Positions 61,310 to 64,000 of a stretch of DNA of 64,000 bases are shown piece by piece. Origin of the DNA: Volvox africanus. Taxonomy: Eukaryota; Chlorophyta; Chlorophyceae; Chlamydomonadales; Volvocaceae. Both the position numbers and the translations under genes were made by a program. Position 1 is the first letter of the stretch. The number at the start of each line of letters is the position of its first letter. The notes beneath the pieces were generated by a model. That model did not search any database. It saw only the letters and a program-made list of their open reading frames with translations, and was not told the origin of the DNA. Location of the stretch: positions 186,001 through 250,000 of the forward strand of contig BSDZ01000080.1 of the NCBI GenBank assembly GCA_030268105.1. Direction: 5' to 3'.

Positions 61310-62274
61310 CAAACGTCATATATAATTGTCTGGTATGGCTCACCCCATTCCGCCCAGCCACCACACGACGCCATACGATCCCCGCCTCATGTGCCACCCC
61401 CACATCCCGAGCGCTGCTCTAAACCATCCAGAGCACGTCCACGACTTGTACGATATAGTAAATTTGACATCCACCCCGAAGCTGTACGTACCAAACAAAA
61501 CGTCTCCGTTAACTCTTCCATATGTACGGAATAAAAAGGAGGGACGCATACGCACTCATGTATTCGCCTTCCTCTGTGTTGACTCCTCCCACACCAACTA
61601 TGTACCGTCCCATTAAAGGGTTCCACGTTTAAATTAAGAACATCCTGCCTATTTATGAGAACCGACCTAAGGCGTATTTAAATTGGTGTAAATAAAAAAC
61701 ATGGTGGTGGTGGCGGTGAATTGGCGCTGAATTGGTGTATGTGTAAATCTTATATCTCTGTTGCGAACACAAAAACGAATTAATGGTCCTACAGGGAAGT
61801 CCTGCAGGGAACGCGAATATCATCTACCCCTTAACGCAGCTCGCACAGTCCACCCCCCAGAGGGTGATGGCGATATGTGAGATATGAGCTCAGAATTATA
61901 TGTGAGAAAATGTTGGTGCAGCAGGCAGCATGAAACCATACGTAATTAGACAAACCCCTTCCCCGCTTCTGTGTCCACGTTTTGGGTCAAGGCACTCGTC
62001 ACATCGTGATCTGGATGAAGGACACCGCACAATCACATTCACAATCACGACCACACACATGCGCTGGTAGGTGAGCGTTCTGTCCTACAATATGATGGCG
62101 TAAGATGTACGCAAATTGTTCGATAAGTGCACACACAGACACACGAACAGATGCGGAGGTGCGGTGCACTTCCGGCCCGTCCGCCAACTGCACTGGTCTT
62201 CCGTCGCCGCGGCATTGTGAAGATGTACCCCGTATGAGGGCGCGCCTGTGGGAATTCCCACAGCGTGCCCAAAA

Positions 62275-62330
62275 CACACACACACACACTCGTGTATATA
62301 TATACAAGCATATATATGTATATATATCTA
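62275..62330. repeat. CA then TA microsatellite
   Basis: acacacacac run followed by tatata/catata repeats. Confidence 0.9.
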
Positions 62331-63260
62331 CACGTATGATGAGTGCATCAAACAACCGCAGCGGTGATTCCACGGCGGTGGTTACTCCTCTTCCCGCCCC
62401 TCCTCCCGCGCTGTATTTAACGCTATACTCTACGGCAGTACCATAAACTGAACTGCGGAACCTACATGGCTGTAGCAACCGCACGTAACCACTGGGATGG
62501 GTTCGTTGGAGGTTAGGGATTGGTTCGTTGCTCTGGAATTAGTGCCTAAGTCCTCAACCGGGCAGCTATCTAAACCCCCTCTACGTCTAAAGCCCCAGGT
62601 GCGTATACACACACACACACACGCATGTAGGAGATAGATCTACCGATATAGATAGATCCAAAAGCATCAAACCCGCGCCTCACTCCCGCGACTGAGCCAC
62701 CGCCGTATTATAGCACGAGAACATTCACTGTCCGTACAGCAGCTAACCTAACCGACCAAGGAGCCAGAAATAACCATATAACGACGAACCAACACAATAT
62801 AACATGATGTAACGACCTCTGCCCTTTCTCACCCCGAACGGACACACCTCAGCCCCTTTCGTAACAATGCACAACTGTTGACACGTCATGAAGGTGAGGC
62901 TCGTGACGCTATCCATCCCCTTCCGAGTAAAAAAAGACAAAGGGGGGATTCGCGACCCTCTGCTCGCCCCTGTCATGGCTCACCGGTGGCGGGTGGCATG
63001 AGGTCTACTAGGAACTAGGTGAAGCGAATGTTGAAATGGACAAGTAACTAATACGTGTATATGTTTGTGTGATGATGTCTAATGTTAATGTCAATGTCTA
63101 GGCCTGCATTTCCTAACTCCGGCGGCCCCCGAGGGCTGCGTGATTGTGTCTAAATGGCTATGTCGTCCCCCTCGCCGGAAACAAACAGAGCATGTTGGTT
63201 TGGATCTGGCCTAGACCCATGTCACCTAGGTGGATGACCCAAACAAAAGAACTAAATCCT

Positions 63261-64000
63261 TTACTTGCTAAAGAAGCACGTGTGTGTGAGCGCTGCATGT
63301 GGCTGTGTCTGAGACTGCGTTTGTGACTGTGGGGCTGGGAAACCAAGGGGTGCATCATCGATATCCATCTCCATGAGCATTTCTGCGTCTGCAGGGGCCG
63401 GGGACTGCATTGCAAACGGGTCGGCTGGCAATAGCATGGAGGGGTGCGAGGGAGACAGCAGCAGAGGTGGGCCGGGGGTCGGCAGCAGCGACAGGTCAGG
63501 GGCTGGCAGCAACAGCAGGGCAGGGGCCGGCAGCATAGACGGCTGTTGGGGAGGTGACAAAAACAACAGTTCGGGCACCGGCATTGCCGGCTGCGGGGCA
63601 GGGGCTTGCAGCAACATCAGGCCGGAGGCTCGTCGCGGGGCCGGTTCCAAGGCGGGCGGCCGCCGCTGCTCCCTCATCTTGTTCACGAAGTTCCACGCTG
63701 AGGTGGGCGGCGTCGGCGCCGGCGGCTGCCGGTACAAGTGCGCCACGGATTTGTTGGGGCTGACGGGTATGTTGTACAACGTGACGGCGTTCATTGCCCC
63801 GGACTGGCCGCTGCCGCTGCGCGCCGCGTCAGCGTGCCGCTGCTCAATGCCGGCGGCTTCAGCCCACCGTTCCACCATCTCATGTTGTTCTCCGAGCAAT
63901 GGCAGCATCGCAACGGCGGAAATCGGCACCGCAACGACCGCACGGAAAAGTGAGTGGCGCTCACGCCAATTGTTCTGGAGCTCCTCGGCATGGACCTGCA
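63261..64000 (-). CDS. 3' end of an unrecognised gene, continues past the window
   Basis: Two exons visible: 63995-63965 (VHAEELQNNW) and 63889-63261 (TAA stop), joined in phase as QNNWQQHEMVERWAEAAGIE. The gene continues beyond 64000, because 63995 is preceded by an acceptor (tgcag). The segment up to ~63650 is ordered-looking (NAVTLYNIPVSPNKSVAHLY, SAWNFVNKMREQRRP); the remainder is Pro/Leu/Ser-rich repeats of the LLLLPAPDLSLLPTPGPP type and an acidic EMLMEMDIDDAP patch. No family recognised; the acidic and Pro/Gln-rich tail would suit a nuclear regulatory protein, but that is a guess. Confidence 0.75.
   Translation of the reverse strand, partial: QVHAEELQNNWRERHSLFRAVVAVPISAVAMLPLLGEQHEMVERWAEAAGIEQRHADAARSGSGQSGAMNAVTLYNIPVSPNKSVAHLYRQPPAPTPPTSAWNFVNKMREQRRPPALEPAPRRASGLMLLQAPAPQPAMPVPELLFLSPPQQPSMLPAPALLLLPAPDLSLLPTPGPPLLLSPSHPSMLLPADPFAMQSPAPADAEMLMEMDIDDAPLGFPAPQSQTQSQTQPHAALTHTCFFSK

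Larger units (their letters stand above)
60509..63260. other. Region between convergent SPF27 and the right-edge gene
   Basis: Holds the SPF27 3' end, possibly an extra exon at 60606-60749 (phase 0 both ends, donor gtatcc). A TGTAA-type polyadenylation signal candidate occurs near 61686. The rest is AT-richer, with microsatellites at 61284-61309 and 62275-62330 and no recognisable gene. Confidence 0.5.

Overview
This window looks like nuclear DNA of a volvocine green alga (Chlamydomonas/Volvox-type chlorophyte). The signs are GC-rich, intron-dense genes with introns of about 50-700 bp, Ala/Gly/Pro/Gln-rich low-complexity stretches inside proteins, many microsatellites, and plant/green-algal protein families (NO VEIN, MOS4/SPF27, HVA22, chloroplast-targeted proteins). 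The lineage is inferred from style and families. I rebuilt gene models by hand, joining exons only where donor/acceptor sites, reading phase and protein continuity agree; most models close perfectly in phase.

Layout, left to right. (1) 1993-4318 minus: an HVA22/REEP (TB2/DP1) ER-shaping protein with one unresolved tiny exon. (2) 7814-13389 minus: a 703-aa F-box/leucine-rich-repeat protein. (3) 13983-16795 plus: a plastid-type AhpC/TSA peroxiredoxin-like protein whose active-site cysteines are absent, divergent from (2). (4) 18940-19695 minus: a 112-aa beta-rich protein of unknown family. (5) 21338-36735 minus: the centrepiece, a 20-exon, about 3,630-aa NO VEIN-like protein with a sacsin/Hsp90-type ATPase module and a C-terminal DUF3883 domain. 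(6) about 37.6-41.2 kb minus: a Gln-rich SWIM zinc-finger protein, 3' end unresolved. (7) 41869-45113 minus: a coiled-coil protein ending in a J-domain-like HPDKN segment whose HPD Asp codon is split by an intron. (8) 45747-50351 plus: a TauE/SafE anion exporter with a huge low-complexity insert. (9) 51421-58288 minus: a chloroplast-targeted VWA/CoxE (ViaA-like) protein. (10) 58655-60508 plus: the spliceosomal NTC subunit SPF27/MOS4/BCAS2. (11) 63261-beyond the end, minus: the 3' end of an unrecognised gene.

Three gene pairs are divergent with 370-640 bp between start codons and may share bidirectional promoters. The genes form no obvious pathway; this is ordinary eukaryotic gene order. No transposase, reverse transcriptase, CRISPR array, rRNA or convincing tRNA was found.

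The most unusual signals are: a 12-bp palindrome family GACCCNNGGGTC recurring about ten times across coding, intronic and intergenic DNA (several copies read in frame inside the NO VEIN gene); an ~83-bp dispersed repeat in introns of two unrelated genes; two GC-AG introns sharing the donor gcacgt; and G-rich, potential G-quadruplex tracts abutting 5' splice sites.
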